Assembly: GCA_032158295.1 (NCBI GenBank)
Contig: CM063260.1
Location: forward strand, 13,046,452 to 13,110,451
DNA from: Pycnopodia helianthoides
Lineage: Eukaryota; Echinodermata; Asteroidea; Forcipulatida; Asteriidae
Reading direction: 5' to 3'
Length of the DNA: 64,000 bases
In this document: piece by piece, positions 1 to 10,776 of the stretch
Layout of the letters: the number at the start of each line of letters is the position of its first letter
Numbering within the stretch: position 1 is the stretch's first letter
Notes under the pieces: generated by a model
The model's input: the letters and a program-made list of their open reading frames with translations, nothing else
Databases searched by the model: none
What the model was told of the DNA's origin: nothing
Translations under genes and position numbers: made by a program

Positions 1-99
1 TATGAAAACCTGATGATACTTTTTTATTAGTGTGGACTTGGCGAAATAGTTTGTGAAATTAATAACTTCTGTTCATTCTTCATCATCAATTGTGCCGAA

Positions 100-180
100 A
101 AAAAACGTCAATCCGAAGATTGCAGGTTCAAGTCCCTCCCATAATAGTAAATTTTTTCTTTGTTCAACCCCACAGAAATA
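100..180 (+). repeat. 3' fragment of tRNA-like SINE family A
   Basis: GCAGGTTCAAGTCCCTCC, followed by a T-rich stretch and CTTTGTTCAACCC, matches the B-box and tail segment seen at 16500-16620 and 31117-31215. The 5' half is not recognisable. Confidence 0.45.
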
Positions 181-236
181 CCTTTGGAGACTGAGAGCAT
201 TATTAGCCAAGTCACTGGGCCATTTAATTTATTCCC

Positions 237-920
237 TACAAGGGCTGTGTTGTCATAATCAAGGAAGGCTGTGGCTGTACATGGAATTATAAACGCTCAC
301 CCAGTTTACTGCACGAGGGCGCCCTCCCTCCTATCATCTATGGAGGTGCGTGCAGAACGGGTGAGAAGTTACTGCAAGCGCGCCCTCCCTCCATATCGAT
401 CTATGGAGAGTGCGTGCAGTAACTGGGTGAGAAGTTACTGCAAGCGGCGCCCTCCCTCCATATCGATCTATGGAGAGTGCGTGCAGTAACTGGGTGAGAA
501 GTTACTGCAAGCGGCGCCCTCCCTCCATATCGATCTATGGAGAGTGCGTGCAGTAACTGGGTGAGAAGTTACTGCAAGCGGCGCCCTCCCTCCATATCGA
601 TCTATGGAGAGTGCGTGCAGTAACTGGGTGAGTTTGAAGGGATAGATCTTAACTGCACAGAAGTACGTGCGCCCGCTCCCTCCATATCGATCTATGGAGA
701 GTGCGTGCAGTAACTGGCTGAGAAGTTACTGCAAGCGTGCGCCCTCCCTCCATATCGATCTATGGAGAGTGCGTGCAGTAACTGGGTGAGAAGTTACTGC
801 AAGCGTGCGCCCTCCCTCCATATCGATCTATGGAGAGTGCGTGCAGTAACTGGGTGAGAAGTTCATCATTTCATGTACAGCCACGAGCCTGCTTTGCTCA
901 CGCCGACACAGCCCCTTTAA
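237..920. mobile_element. Non-autonomous element (F7) with ~47-bp inverted ends and an internal 67-bp tandem array
   Basis: The left end AAGGGCTGTGT...GGCTGTGGCTGTACATG (240-279) is repeated inverted at the right (CATGTACAGCCACGAGCC...CAGCCCCTTTAA, 877-920). The right end terminates in TTAA, while the left end has a degenerate TACA. The interior consists of the tandem repeats listed separately. A related left terminus recurs at 3104. Confidence 0.6.
295..862. repeat. 67-bp tandem repeat array, about eight copies, hairpin-forming
   Basis: The unit starts GAGAAGTTACTGCAAGCG and ends GTGCGTGCAGTAACTGGGT. GTTACTGCA at one end pairs with TGCAGTAAC at the other, and CTCCATA pairs with TATGGAG around TCGATC, so each unit can fold into a nested hairpin. 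Copies are near-identical from about 430 to 862. One unit near 630-690 is interrupted by other sequence, and the first unit is degenerate. Confidence 0.85.
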
Positions 921-1062
921 ACCATCTCATCTCCCTTGGGAGTAAACAGCCTGTGCTGCCGAGTACGTAGCACACCGAGCTGCCACAAGAACCACTGCCC
1001 TCACAGGTACCCATTTCCCCCCCCCCCCCCCCCTCTGTGAAGAGAAGCAATTACAGTTCAAA
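921..1062 (-). repeat. Fragment of tRNA-derived SINE family B
   Basis: Similar to the body of the SINE at 16972-17325 (AACCATCTCA...CCTCACAGGTACCCATTT, then GAGAGAAGCA). It is truncated at the head and contains a run of C. It lies directly upstream of the first visible ODAD1 exon. Confidence 0.6.
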
Positions 1063-1086
1063 TATCCATCCATGTTTTTTCTGTAG

Positions 1087-4000
1087 ACGAGTACATGCAG
1101 AAGATCAACGAGGAGAAAGACAGCCAGCAAGAGATCCAGAAGAACACCCGTGCCAAGGAGCGCGAGATCCACGGCCAGCATAAGGAGATGGGAGGGGTGC
1201 ACGCCAGCTCCCAGCACACCCAGAAGACGCAGAAGGCAATACGCGTCAAGGAAAACCGTTTGCACCAGGTCAATAAAAAAAACCTCCCACATCGTACTTC
1301 TAAATCGGATCATCTTAACCTATGGACCCCCTTACACAACACACCTCCGCGAAATGCGCATCTACCGTTTTCCTCCATTTTGGGAGTCAATTCCTTCGTG
1401 TACATTTTGATTCCCAAAAAGGCGGGCAGGATAGCTGCATGTAAGTGCGCTCTGCGCAGTGCAAGTGCAAGGCAAGGCTCTGCGCAGTGCAAGGGTCAGG
1501 TACTTCCTGACCAATTCAATATCATCCACATGGTTTTGAATGATACGTGCATTTAATATGCCGGCCTGCAATAGTATCCTTGCTCTATGGTTTTAGGCGG
1601 AGTACTTGTCTACACAGCCTTGATATCAAGGCTGTGATACGTGGTGAAACCATCTACGAAGTACCCAAATCGTTCTTTGCACAGTTGTTCTATACATACA
1701 AGTATGTGTTTTCTAATTCGTTACTCGTTCTGAACTCTTACCCTCTAGGCTAACGAGAAGTTTAACTCCATGCTGACGGAGAACGGCAAGTACCGAGAAG
1801 AGATTGACAGCCTGCGAGTTGAGCGTACTCGTTTTGAGAACATCCGCAAGAAACTTGAAAAGGTATGAGGGTAGCACTGATTAAAAAAGGAAAGGGTGGG
1901 ATCTGAACCCACATTGTAAAGCAAGTGTCTTTATACTGAGCTTGCTGGTGTGGTGGGGCCAGCTTGCCCGAAAACTGTAATCATTTTAGGGGATGTGTAG
2001 ACTGGTGTTAAAACTTATTCTTTGAACTCCGTACACTTTAGGAGCTCGGAGACCTCCGCCAGGAAATTGGTGAGGTGATCGACCAGTCCACCCAGGCCTA
2101 CGATGCCCGCGATGAAGCCCAGGCTAAGATGATCCTCCTGAAGGAGAAGGCGGACAAGGACTGTGCCCAACACCAGCAGGAGATGAAGGAGTTGCAGCGG
2201 ATCATCGATCACGATCGTAAACTCCGGGAGTTCATGACCGTCAAGAGCAAAGAGCGAGAGGAAGATGAACTGCTCGTCGCTCTGCGTCAGAAAAGAGGTA
2301 AGACATCTTTTAAAGACTTTATCGGACAATTGATTTGTTGGAATTGGCAGATTCCGATGGGCGTTCAAATTTTGTACGAGATTTGAGAATTCCAAAGCCC
2401 CTAATGTGCTCCAAATTCTTATTTCCATTTGTTGTGTACCCTAGAATTTCACATGTTTCATAACCACCGATTGGTAATTTCTGTGGATATCTTGTGTCCT
2501 CAGGCCCACAATTATTATGTCGCCTTTATACACAGTCGTATATTCTTTACAAGGACGTCCTGAAATGTGATCTTGATGCTTTTGGGATACCCAATACTAC
2601 CTGGGAGTCAACCGCCAGCAACCGTTTCTATTGGCGTTCTGCTGCACCCAACGGTTGCTCTACTTCAACCCAACTGTTCATAGATGACTGTGAGAGTCGC
2701 CATCTCCATCGTCGCTTACAATGGGACGGGCCATGATGATGATGATGATGACATTCGTGCATATCTGAAGTTCGTTTGGCAAACTTTCTTATTGTTGAAT
2801 TTTTAACAACACTCGACACACTTCTCTTCCCATCACAGAGGCTGAAGAAGGTGAGAAACTTCGCCGTGAGAGGCAGGAAGACTCCATCGAGGCGTACGAG
2901 GCGGCGTTCCAGCGCATCTCCCAAATCACCAAGGAGACGGACCTCAACAAACTCGTCCACAAGTTCATCCAGGTGGAGGATCGCAACTTTGCGCTGTTCA
3001 ACTACGTCAACGAGCAGAACAATGAGATTGAGGTCCAGCAGGACCAGATAGCGGAGGTATGTTAAAAGCTCAACGTCCAAGTCTGAATTCTGAACGCAAA
3101 AAATTAAAGGGGCTGTCATGATCAAAGCAGGGCTGTGGCTGTACATGTGCACAGCCACAATCATGGGTATACATTTTTTCGTGTCCATGTTATGAACAAC
3201 AGTTTGAAAACCAGTGGTGTAACAGTTATTTCAATGTTGTTTGTAAATTAATTAACCAGCGCTGTGTGAATGAAGAGTAGAAAGTACTTGAGTTTGTCGA
3301 ATACAAGATCTGCAAAGAGTTACTCAATATTTATGTGTTGTTCATTCGGTGTCTTTGTAACAAAAAGTGTGCCTATTTGATTGTGGCTGTGCACACATGG
3401 AAGTAGCATAACCGGACATTTTCATTTTGGTAGGGGGGTGAGCAGGGGCAAAGACGTAAATTGGGGGAGGCTATTAATGTATCGAACCATTCATTTGTGC
3501 ATTTTGGGGGGGTCTCATTTGGGGGGCAAGGGGCAAGGATTTTGAGCTGGCGGGAGTCCCACTCGGGGTCACACTTTCATCACATGGATTCAGAAAGGGA
3601 GACGGAGAGTGGTGTAACCGGTGGGGGGGGGGTGGGGGTCAATGAGCCACTGCGCTCAGGACCCTTGCCCCCCCCCCTACCCACCCCCTCTCTGCCCAAC
3701 TGGAGACCGTGCCGACAGTAAAACCATAGTTTAAAATACCCTTCTTGGTCTAAAAGTCCACTCAATCAATTTGGGTGTCATTTTTTTCCCTATCTTAGAT
3801 CCAAGATGAGATCAATGAGTTCAAGAGGCAAGGCTCCGAGATGGAAGATCAACGTGTGAGCATCCTCAAGACCCTGGAGGAGAAACAGACCAAGGCAGCC
3901 AAGGATGCGGACGGCCACGATTCAAAATTGAAGAGCGTCAACAAGATCCTGGATCAACTTAAAGCAGGTATAAAACTGATTGACCATCCTCCCCTGAATT

Positions 4001-6042
4001 TTTTGACTGAATTTCCCATAGGTTGGGAAGTCCAAACTTGCTGCAAATTTAGAATTGAGGATAGCATAAGTTACTGGAAATTGGGAATTTAAATAAATCT
4101 GGTTGTATAAATTTGCTGATTTCACTGCAGCATTTGTGATCATAAATCGTTTCTCAGATTCGAATGTTTTGGGGTGAACAATTGTCCTAACCACATTTGA
4201 AGGGAATCCTTTCTCAAGATTCCTGGTTCCTGGTTGGATTGGCTGCATATTGCACCACAGCACCTTGTAAACAATTACATTATGCTATGTAAAGGAATAG
4301 GTCTCAAAACTTCAAAAAGTAGATCCACATCATATACCTTGCAGGAAAATACTGACAGTTGAAGCGCCTTGAGCGTCACTGAGTGACGGATATAAGCGCT
4401 ATATAAGAAGCCACTATTATTATTATTATTATTAAGATAGTTCATACCATCAACAGCTGAAGTACTTCTCACCAAAGTTTTTTGTGGTCGTTATTTTTAA
4501 TGGGGTAGTTACCAATCTATGACCCTACTTTTAAATGCTCAAATTATTCACAAGTTTCCTGTGTGTTTCTGTTCCCACAGGAGTGGAGTCACTTTTCTCT
4601 AAGACGAGCTGTGATCGGTCAACCATTAATGACATGCTGGGTAGTGCTGCGGGAGTGACGGACGAGACCATCATGCAGTACCTTGGTCTGATCGAGCAAC
4701 GGACCAATGAGCTTCTTGCGGTCAGCATGTATGTGGACAGCAAGGTATGTGACAATTTGCCGTTTTGTTGAGGGCGTGTGAAGCAAAATTTAAATTCCAC
4801 TGTTTAGATTTAAAAACGAGACCACCAAGTTGGTTGAAATTTTCTCTGGTTGGTCATTTTAAGTGTTTATTGAAAACTATAGAATTGGAGTAACTCTTCC
4901 AGAAAACCAAATATGTTTTATCTTGTTATGAACAAATCATTCCATGGGGAAGACTTTTGGAAGGTGGCAGGCAACAGACTTGATACCAATTTTTTTCTTC
5001 CACTTGATCTTCAGGGAGCTAAGGAGAAGGAAGACCTCAAAGTGCCCTCTATGCTTGGCAAAGGGCCAATCCCTCCTCCACAACAGCTGATGTTTATGGC
5101 GCCCTCTACTGGGGACGACTACGACAGCGATCAGGGGTCAGACCTCAGCGATGAGGAGACGCGACCTTTGACACAGACGGAGCTCAAGGCTAGGATAATG
5201 AAAGGGGTAAGCGGATTGTTTTGAGAATGAAGCATGTGTTTGGACTAAGCAAGGTGGGAACTTAATCTAGATCGGGCTTGAAAAACTAGACAAGAGTGCT
5301 GTACCACAGAGTGGTCAGACTTGTACTCCTTGAGCCCTTAAAGGTATTGTACACTTTTGGTAACAGCTCAAAATCAGTGTCCACATTTTGTGTGATTAAA
5401 CATATGCATGAACAAACAAAGCTGTGAAAGTTTGAGCTCAATTGGTCATCGAGGTCACGAGAAAATAGTGAAAAGAGATCTTATCTAATTTTTTCAAATT
5501 ATTGCGCGCGATAACTACTACTGTTTTACTCGTTTCTCAGAAACGATAGCATTCTAGGCAGAAATATTTTAAGGAACCCTTTCTACCATTACTTACTTTA
5601 AATCATGTAAGTTATGTGTGAATCTGTGAACATTGTGTTTTTCGATCTTACCAATAGTGTACAGGGCCTTTAAAGAGGGGCTCCAAGGTCAAGTTCAGTT
5701 TGGTGATGCACTCATTTTCCAATAGATAGAGTCCCCATGAAAGTGGGGGAAAAGTTACAAGTGTCTAGCTTAAATTTAATATGGAGTAAAATTGCTATTT
5801 TAGTTAATACTCTTTCAGAACAAAATGTGAAACATGACGTCATTGCATTATTTTTTAGTATTTAATTGTATCGTTTTCTCACATTCGTCCTCATGCTAAG
5901 TTTTTTTTTTTTGTCCTCTTCAAAGGTCTTGAAGAAGGAAGCAGCAGCATCTAAGAAGGGCTTCCAGTATGACCTTTCTGTCCCTAGCAAAGATATGAAA
6001 CAGAAATCCATCCCAGACAAGAAGAGGGGTGGCAAGCGATAG
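1087..6042 (+). CDS. ODAD1: Outer dynein arm docking complex subunit ODAD1/CCDC114 (CCDC63-like), C-terminal eight exons; 5' part off the left edge
   Basis: Coiled-coil subunit of the complex that anchors outer dynein arms to ciliary doublet microtubules (family knowledge). Coding exons, all with AG/GT borders and consistent phases: 1087-1268, 1749-1862, 2042-2297, 2839-3056, 3799-3967, 4581-4744, 5015-5206, 5926-6042 (stop TAG 6040-6042). Together they encode about 470 residues, almost entirely heptad-rich Glu/Lys/Gln coiled coil. The segment starting DEYMQKINEEKDSQQEIQKN and the block DQLKAGVESLF followed by VTDETIMQYLGLIEQRTNELL match my recollection of the CCDC63/CCDC114 family. The tail is acidic, then basic and unstructured, ending KKRGGKR. 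Vertebrate relatives are longer, so roughly 100 N-terminal residues should lie upstream of position 1; I found no such exon in 1-1086. The donor after 1268 (GTCAAT) is weak. ODAD1 and CCDC63 are close paralogues, and I cannot say which name is right. Confidence 0.85.
2732..2752 (+). repeat. Short GAT microsatellite in an ODAD1 intron
   Basis: Six consecutive ATG/GAT triplets before TGACATTCG. Simple repeat. Confidence 0.8.
3104..3394. mobile_element. MITE of family F5 joined to an F7-type terminus
   Basis: TTAAAGGGGCTGTCATG at 3104 resembles the F7 end at 905-920. From 3147 an F5 element begins with GTGCACAGCCACAATCATGG and ends inverted at 3394 (ATTGTGGCTGTGCAC). A second F5 copy lies inverted at 54348-54593. 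It sits in the ODAD1 intron between exons 3056 and 3799. Confidence 0.65.
4361..4435 (+). repeat. 3' end of a retrotransposon with ATT tail
   Basis: GCGCTATATAAGAAGCC followed by (ATT)n, the usual 3' signature of several SINE/LINE families in this window. It is flanked by F2-related decayed sequence (about 4130-4520). Confidence 0.5.
5338..5673. mobile_element. MITE family F3, full-length copy
   Basis: Bounded by TTAA at 5338-5341 and 5670-5673, with ends AGGTATTGTACAC and GTGTACAGGGCCT. It contains the shared core GAAAATAGTGAAAAGAG and a CG-rich centre (TTGCGCGCGATAA). It lies in the last ODAD1 intron. Confidence 0.8.
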
Positions 6043-6290
6043 ATGGAATAGCACAAGAGGTGGCAGGTTTTATGCAGTAGGCAGTTTGACTGGAAGACGA
6101 ACGATTGGTGGAACAGCTTACAACAAGTATTCCGAATATAGAGTCCGTTTTGTTTATGAAAAAGAAGGGGTCCAATTTCATACCTCGTGCATATGGCACT
6201 GACGAATCTTGTTTAAGCGAAAGGTTACCAGTCAAATTTCCATGTTATGGTATTAGTTTTGACTGGTTCCTCATTTTATTTTACTAAGCA

Positions 6291-6296
6291 AATAAA
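6291..6296 (+). terminator. Polyadenylation signal of the ODAD1-like gene
   Basis: AATAAA lies about 250 bases after the stop codon in an A/T-rich context, before the first downstream MITE at 6375. It is the first canonical signal after the stop and implies a 3' UTR of about 270 bases. Confidence 0.6.
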
Positions 6297-6374
6297 GTAT
6301 TTAAGCAACTCTGCTTTATGGAATGGGCCCCAAGGGTTTGAGTTGTTGAGAAAAGATGATTTGTCAGAACTTCT

Positions 6375-6749
6375 TTAAAGGAACATTACAGAATTGGTTT
6401 TTGCAAACAAAACAGTTGCTGGCAGTGTAAGCACTTTATATAATCCACCATATACATAAACTGACAAACCTGTAGAAGTTTGAGATCGATCGGACATCTG
6501 GGTCACGAGAAAATAGTGAAAAACCGATTATACATTTGCATGTGTTATACAATGCATGAATAAAACGCTCATGAGCGATAAACTCCAATCGGAAATTAGT
6601 TTGATTTATTTCTCATCAAATATGGCATTTCAGCCAGAATGTTTCTAGGGATGTTTTCTACTATCATCATCATTAGACCGTGTAAGTTTTATGTAAATTT
6701 GTGATCAAAAGTATATTTTATAATTACCAATTCTGTAACGTTCCTTTAA
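6375..6749 (-). mobile_element. MITE family F1, copy 1
   Basis: TTAA-bounded, with ends AGGAACATTACAGAATTGG and the inverted counterpart ACCAATTCTGTAACGTTCCT. It carries the core TCACGAGAAAATAGTG. It lies just downstream of the ODAD1-like gene. Confidence 0.88.
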
Positions 6750-7775
6750 GTGGCTATCTGATTTTGCTTTGCATTTATGGCTTCCAATAGTTGTCCAACC
6801 TAGGTTGGCAAAATATCAGGCTGTGACGTTGCATTGAAAGGTCAATTGTACCACTGCCTTTGAACTGTAAAAAGAAGGTGCCTTTTCAAGTTTATTGTTT
6901 ATGAAAATCCTTCCAGTGTTTTAGTTATTATTGGTAAAAGAAAATGACAAGTGTTGTTTGCAGTCCGTCCAGAAATTTTTTTAAGCTGTACTGTTATGTT
7001 AAAGTTATAATGATGATGGTTTTGAAAACGTAAAATAGTTAGTTAACGTTATTTTGTTGAGTAATAAAATGAACTTTGTTCTCACAAGAGAGAAATTTAT
7101 TTGAGTGATATGTTGCAGTTTTTTCTTCAGCTTGTTTAAGACGTAGTCAGCAAAGACTGAAACTTAAGTGTACTGTGACGTCATTTTTTCGGTTGCAATG
7201 TATATTTTACACACTTGTGTCAGATTGTCTTATAAGAACTAGTAAATAGCACAACAAGAGCACTGAAAAGGGGCTATGTATAAGAGAAATGCAAATGGAA
7301 ACAACACTTTTTAAAGGCCAGGAGTGCCCCCCTAGAAAGAATGGTGCACCCCCTTCTTCCCCCACCCCCTCGAACTTCACCCTAGTTTCAGCGCTGCATG
7401 GCTTCCGTGTTAATATCCAGAGGAGAAACGAAAAATGGGTCGAATAAAATATAAGAATGGGTAAAATATTCCGTCTATGGGCCAATTCTAACAAAAAATT
7501 CATTCGATTCAGGCTTAATATATTTTGTTTGAAAACGAACGCTCCATTGCATCAGCATTCAACAGTCAAAAAGGAGCAGTTCAATACCAACACCATGGCG
7601 TCCATCTTGGCAGCTTTGTTTATTTCTTAACTGTACTCGGTTTCCCAAAGATACGTTGCACTATATTTGCACATTGCACCCTAACTCCGATGATTCAGCC
7701 ATTAGAACACTAGTCCAATAATATCCCTCGACATAAAAATCAACACAAAAAATAAAGCGACGGCCACTACCTCCT

Positions 7776-7968
7776 GGGCCCAATTTCATAGAGCTGCTTA
7801 AGAACAAAAAGTAGCTAAGCACAACAAAATTATGCTTACCAGAATAAGGTTACCAGCCAAACTACTATATCACATGTACATCTTGTGACTGGTGTCCTGC
7901 TCATTTCTGCTTAGCAGGCAATTGTTAAGCAATACTTTCTGCTTTAGCAGCTCTATGAAATTGGGCCC
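7776..7968. mobile_element. MITE family F4, full-length
   Basis: Near-perfect foldback. It begins GGGCCCAATTTCATAGAGC and ends GCTCTATGAAATTGGGCCC, with a TAAGCA/TGCTTA-rich interior and GTTACCAGCCAAACTAC. About 190 bp. Confidence 0.85.
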
Positions 7969-8429
7969 TGATCGCCGACCAATAAATGCATGAAAACACG
8001 CCAAAATATTGTACATGTGGATTAATCAAAGCAGTATTTATTCGTTTAGAAATCAGGGTTGACAATCTGTTTGGATACTTGTTATCACAGCAAAAGGTTA
8101 GCCGTAACAAAAAGATTAGAGCTAAAACTTTTCATACTACAAGGGTATCGCTAAATCAAATAACAGTTTCTAAGTTCTTCTTCGTTTCGTTTAAAAATCC
8201 ACAACAGTGCTGGAGTAAAACTAAGGAAAAAAACAGAAATAAATGAACTAATATCAGGGTATACATGTAGTGGATTGGGGCAAAATAAGTTTCACATTTA
8301 TGTTTCTTACACAAAGGTCTGGAAGCGTTAAAGGGATTGGGAGAGAGAACAATAAAAATGAATACAAATTATTTGTTTCTCATAATTATTACTCAGTACA
8401 TCCAAATTATGATTGATGGCTCTCATATT

Positions 8430-8640
8430 GTGAAAAGACATAATTAGGACTTATACACTTATGAATATGAATTATGAATATGAATATGAATATTTGGTCA
8501 ATATGACTTGCATCTGTATGTCACAAATGTGACTTAATTGGCACAAGTCATAGTTATGACTTTTTGCTAATTCATAGCTATGAGATTAAAGGTTATAGTT
8601 ATGACTTATAATTATGACTTTCTGTCTTTTCAGAATGTCC
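8430..8640. repeat. Cluster of short AGTCATAnTTATGACT palindromes
   Basis: AAGTCATAGTTATGACTT and degenerate relatives occur several times here together with (GAATAT)n. The same palindrome forms the start of the 43-bp tandem repeat at 25926-26057. Confidence 0.6.
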
Positions 8641-8889
8641 ATTTAATGCTTCCGTACACAGGACACCTTATGAATCAATAAAAACAATAGTCACTCAAAT
8701 CAGTAGGCAGCACAATATAAACTAATACTTAATGTACTGTAAACAATGGACAATCAAATATCTTTCATATAATTTATTTGATTTCAAAAACTTGAGTGGA
8801 TATAATCACCCCTAATCCCACTTTAATCCTTAAAATTCAAGCCCAAATCCTTGCCTTTATTAAGCCGTATCCAAATTGCTTGTATTAAA

Positions 8890-9060
8890 CGGTATCCTAT
8901 GGCTATGGCTGTTGCTAAGGTCCTCCTGTACATGATGATGCAGTGATCCAGCAATTCGGATTAGCCGTATCAGAATTGTTGACTACGGCTTAGGCTGGAT
9001 CGACTGGTTAACAGTAAAGGACATCCTTAGCAACAGTCATAGCTATAGCCGTAGCAACTA
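8890..9060. repeat. Imperfect inverted repeat
   Basis: GGCTATGGCTGTTGCTAAGG near 8900 pairs with CCTTAGCAACAGTCATAGC near 9030. The loop is about 110 bases. It may be a small foldback element. Confidence 0.5.
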
Positions 9061-9655
9061 CTTTGAAAATGGCCACAGACTGATTCCCCACCAAGATAAC
9101 CATGCTAAGCAGTGTCTGGCACCCAGCCTTTCAACCATAAACTAGGGTACTGTAAACAAACGCAATTCCGTAGACAAAATCACACACAAAATAACACAAA
9201 ATAACGTTTTGAACGGAAGATTATTATTTTAGAACCAATTGTCCCTAAACTCAGAAGACAATTTGGTGAGACACCATCATGTATTCACCAAAATACATCT
9301 CTTATCATCACCTTTGCTTTTATCAAATTTAGAGCCCCAAAATCAAGGAATTTTACTTTTCCGAATGATAAATTTGCATCATAATTTATAACTCCATTGT
9401 TCCAATAAAGTCAAAAACAAAACTCTTCTCTGATCACGTTTCTAAAAAACATTCAACAGTTTTATTTTGATATACCTATTAAACCTTGCATTGTTTGAGA
9501 ATATATGTTTTAGTCGGACGGTAAAACAAACTCTAGGAGAAAACTTTTTTTTCTAAAGAATTCTGATAAGTGTTCGCTTGTTTACGCCACCTTAATAAAG
9601 TAAACTTTCATTTTGTTGAAACAAAAAGGTTTGTTTGATTGCGTGTTTGTTGCGG

Positions 9656-9690
9656 TGTTTGTTTGTTTGTTTGTTTGTTTGTTTGTTAGT
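9656..9690 (+). repeat. (GTTT)n microsatellite
   Basis: Roughly eight tandem GTTT units. A similar run occurs at 41660-41683. Confidence 0.85.
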
Positions 9691-10776
9691 TTGTTTTAAT
9701 AATCTTCCCAACAAGGAAACTCTGCAAAGCTCCCACAAGGAGACATAAATGGCAAGCTGGCAACAGCCAATCTCTCTCTCTCATACAAATATCGGTTTAA
9801 CGTCTACGATTATGAATTGCACAAATCGATAAATTGTGATTCAGTAACTAGACGACAATACTTGCTTGACCATGGTTAGAAAAGATTTCTGGGGATTTTT
9901 CTATTTGGTAAACACAGCCATACATCAAGCACACACATACTAAACTCTCTATGCATTCGGAATGGAGCTATGCATGTCACAACACACACAGCCTACATTC
10001 AACCTGCATACTGTTCATTGGGCAGTGCTTTCTATCGAATAACGCAATAAGAATATAGTGATTAAAGGGGTGCATTGCCTTCAAATCCCTCAAAATTGTT
10101 CAGTGTAGAGTTGCTCCTTACTAAGAGTTGTTCAGGCACAACAACACCTACAGTGTTTTGTAATCAGCGAGCAGTGATTGAAAAAACACCCATACAACCA
10201 GCGGGACATAATGGTCCGCCATTTTGCAGAGTCAAAAGTTTGCATGAAACGTTTTCCTCAGATTGAAATTATTGTGAATCTCCTTCTCTAAAAGCCGCAT
10301 TCCGCAGAAGGGAATCGTTTCTCAAAATGTTACACATTTTCAACAGCTTCAGTGCTTCTTACCAAGGAAGTTTTTGTGGTCATTATTTTTTGGGAATACA
10401 TTGTAATTACCAAAGGTTTACCTTTGGATACATAAAGAGACTGAGATAAAAGATTTCATTTAAAAAAATTGTTCCTCTACAAACTACTCTCGATCCAATA
10501 CATATCTCTATCATTTACCCTCAATAAAAAGGTAAAATATAAATGTTTATGGTCTGCAATTAATATGAGGTATATTTTGGAGAGGGGGGGGGTTTCCAAA
10601 CTCACATAGCAAACAGCACTTCAGACAAAACTAATCTCAAAGGAGAGACTACCTATTTTCCTCTTCACCGTTTTACATGTCGCGTCAACAGATTGTTATT
10701 TTCATTGATGAACCATTTCTAACCTTGATTTGTCCAGCCGTTAAAACATTACCCACGCGGTACGTGAACTGGTTCG

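Larger units (their letters stand above)
6750..10776. other. Gene-free interval between ODAD1 and the SLC25A11 stop codon
   Basis: No coding exon was found. It is AT-rich and holds one F4 MITE, a cluster of AGTCATAGTTATGACT-like palindromes (8430-8640), a hairpin at 8890-9060, a (GTTT)n run at 9656-9690 and repeat fragments at 9690-9850 and 10065-10270 that recur in SLC25A11 introns. Part of the right side is probably the 3' UTR of SLC25A11. Confidence 0.6.

Noticed and set aside
300..862. 67-bp repeats as a CRISPR-like or regulatory array
   Set aside because: Units abut without spacers, and the array lies between inverted transposon-like ends.
2628..3188. 186-aa minus-strand open frame
   Set aside because: Antisense to the ODAD1 coiled-coil exon at 2839-3056. 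The His run comes from a GAT microsatellite.
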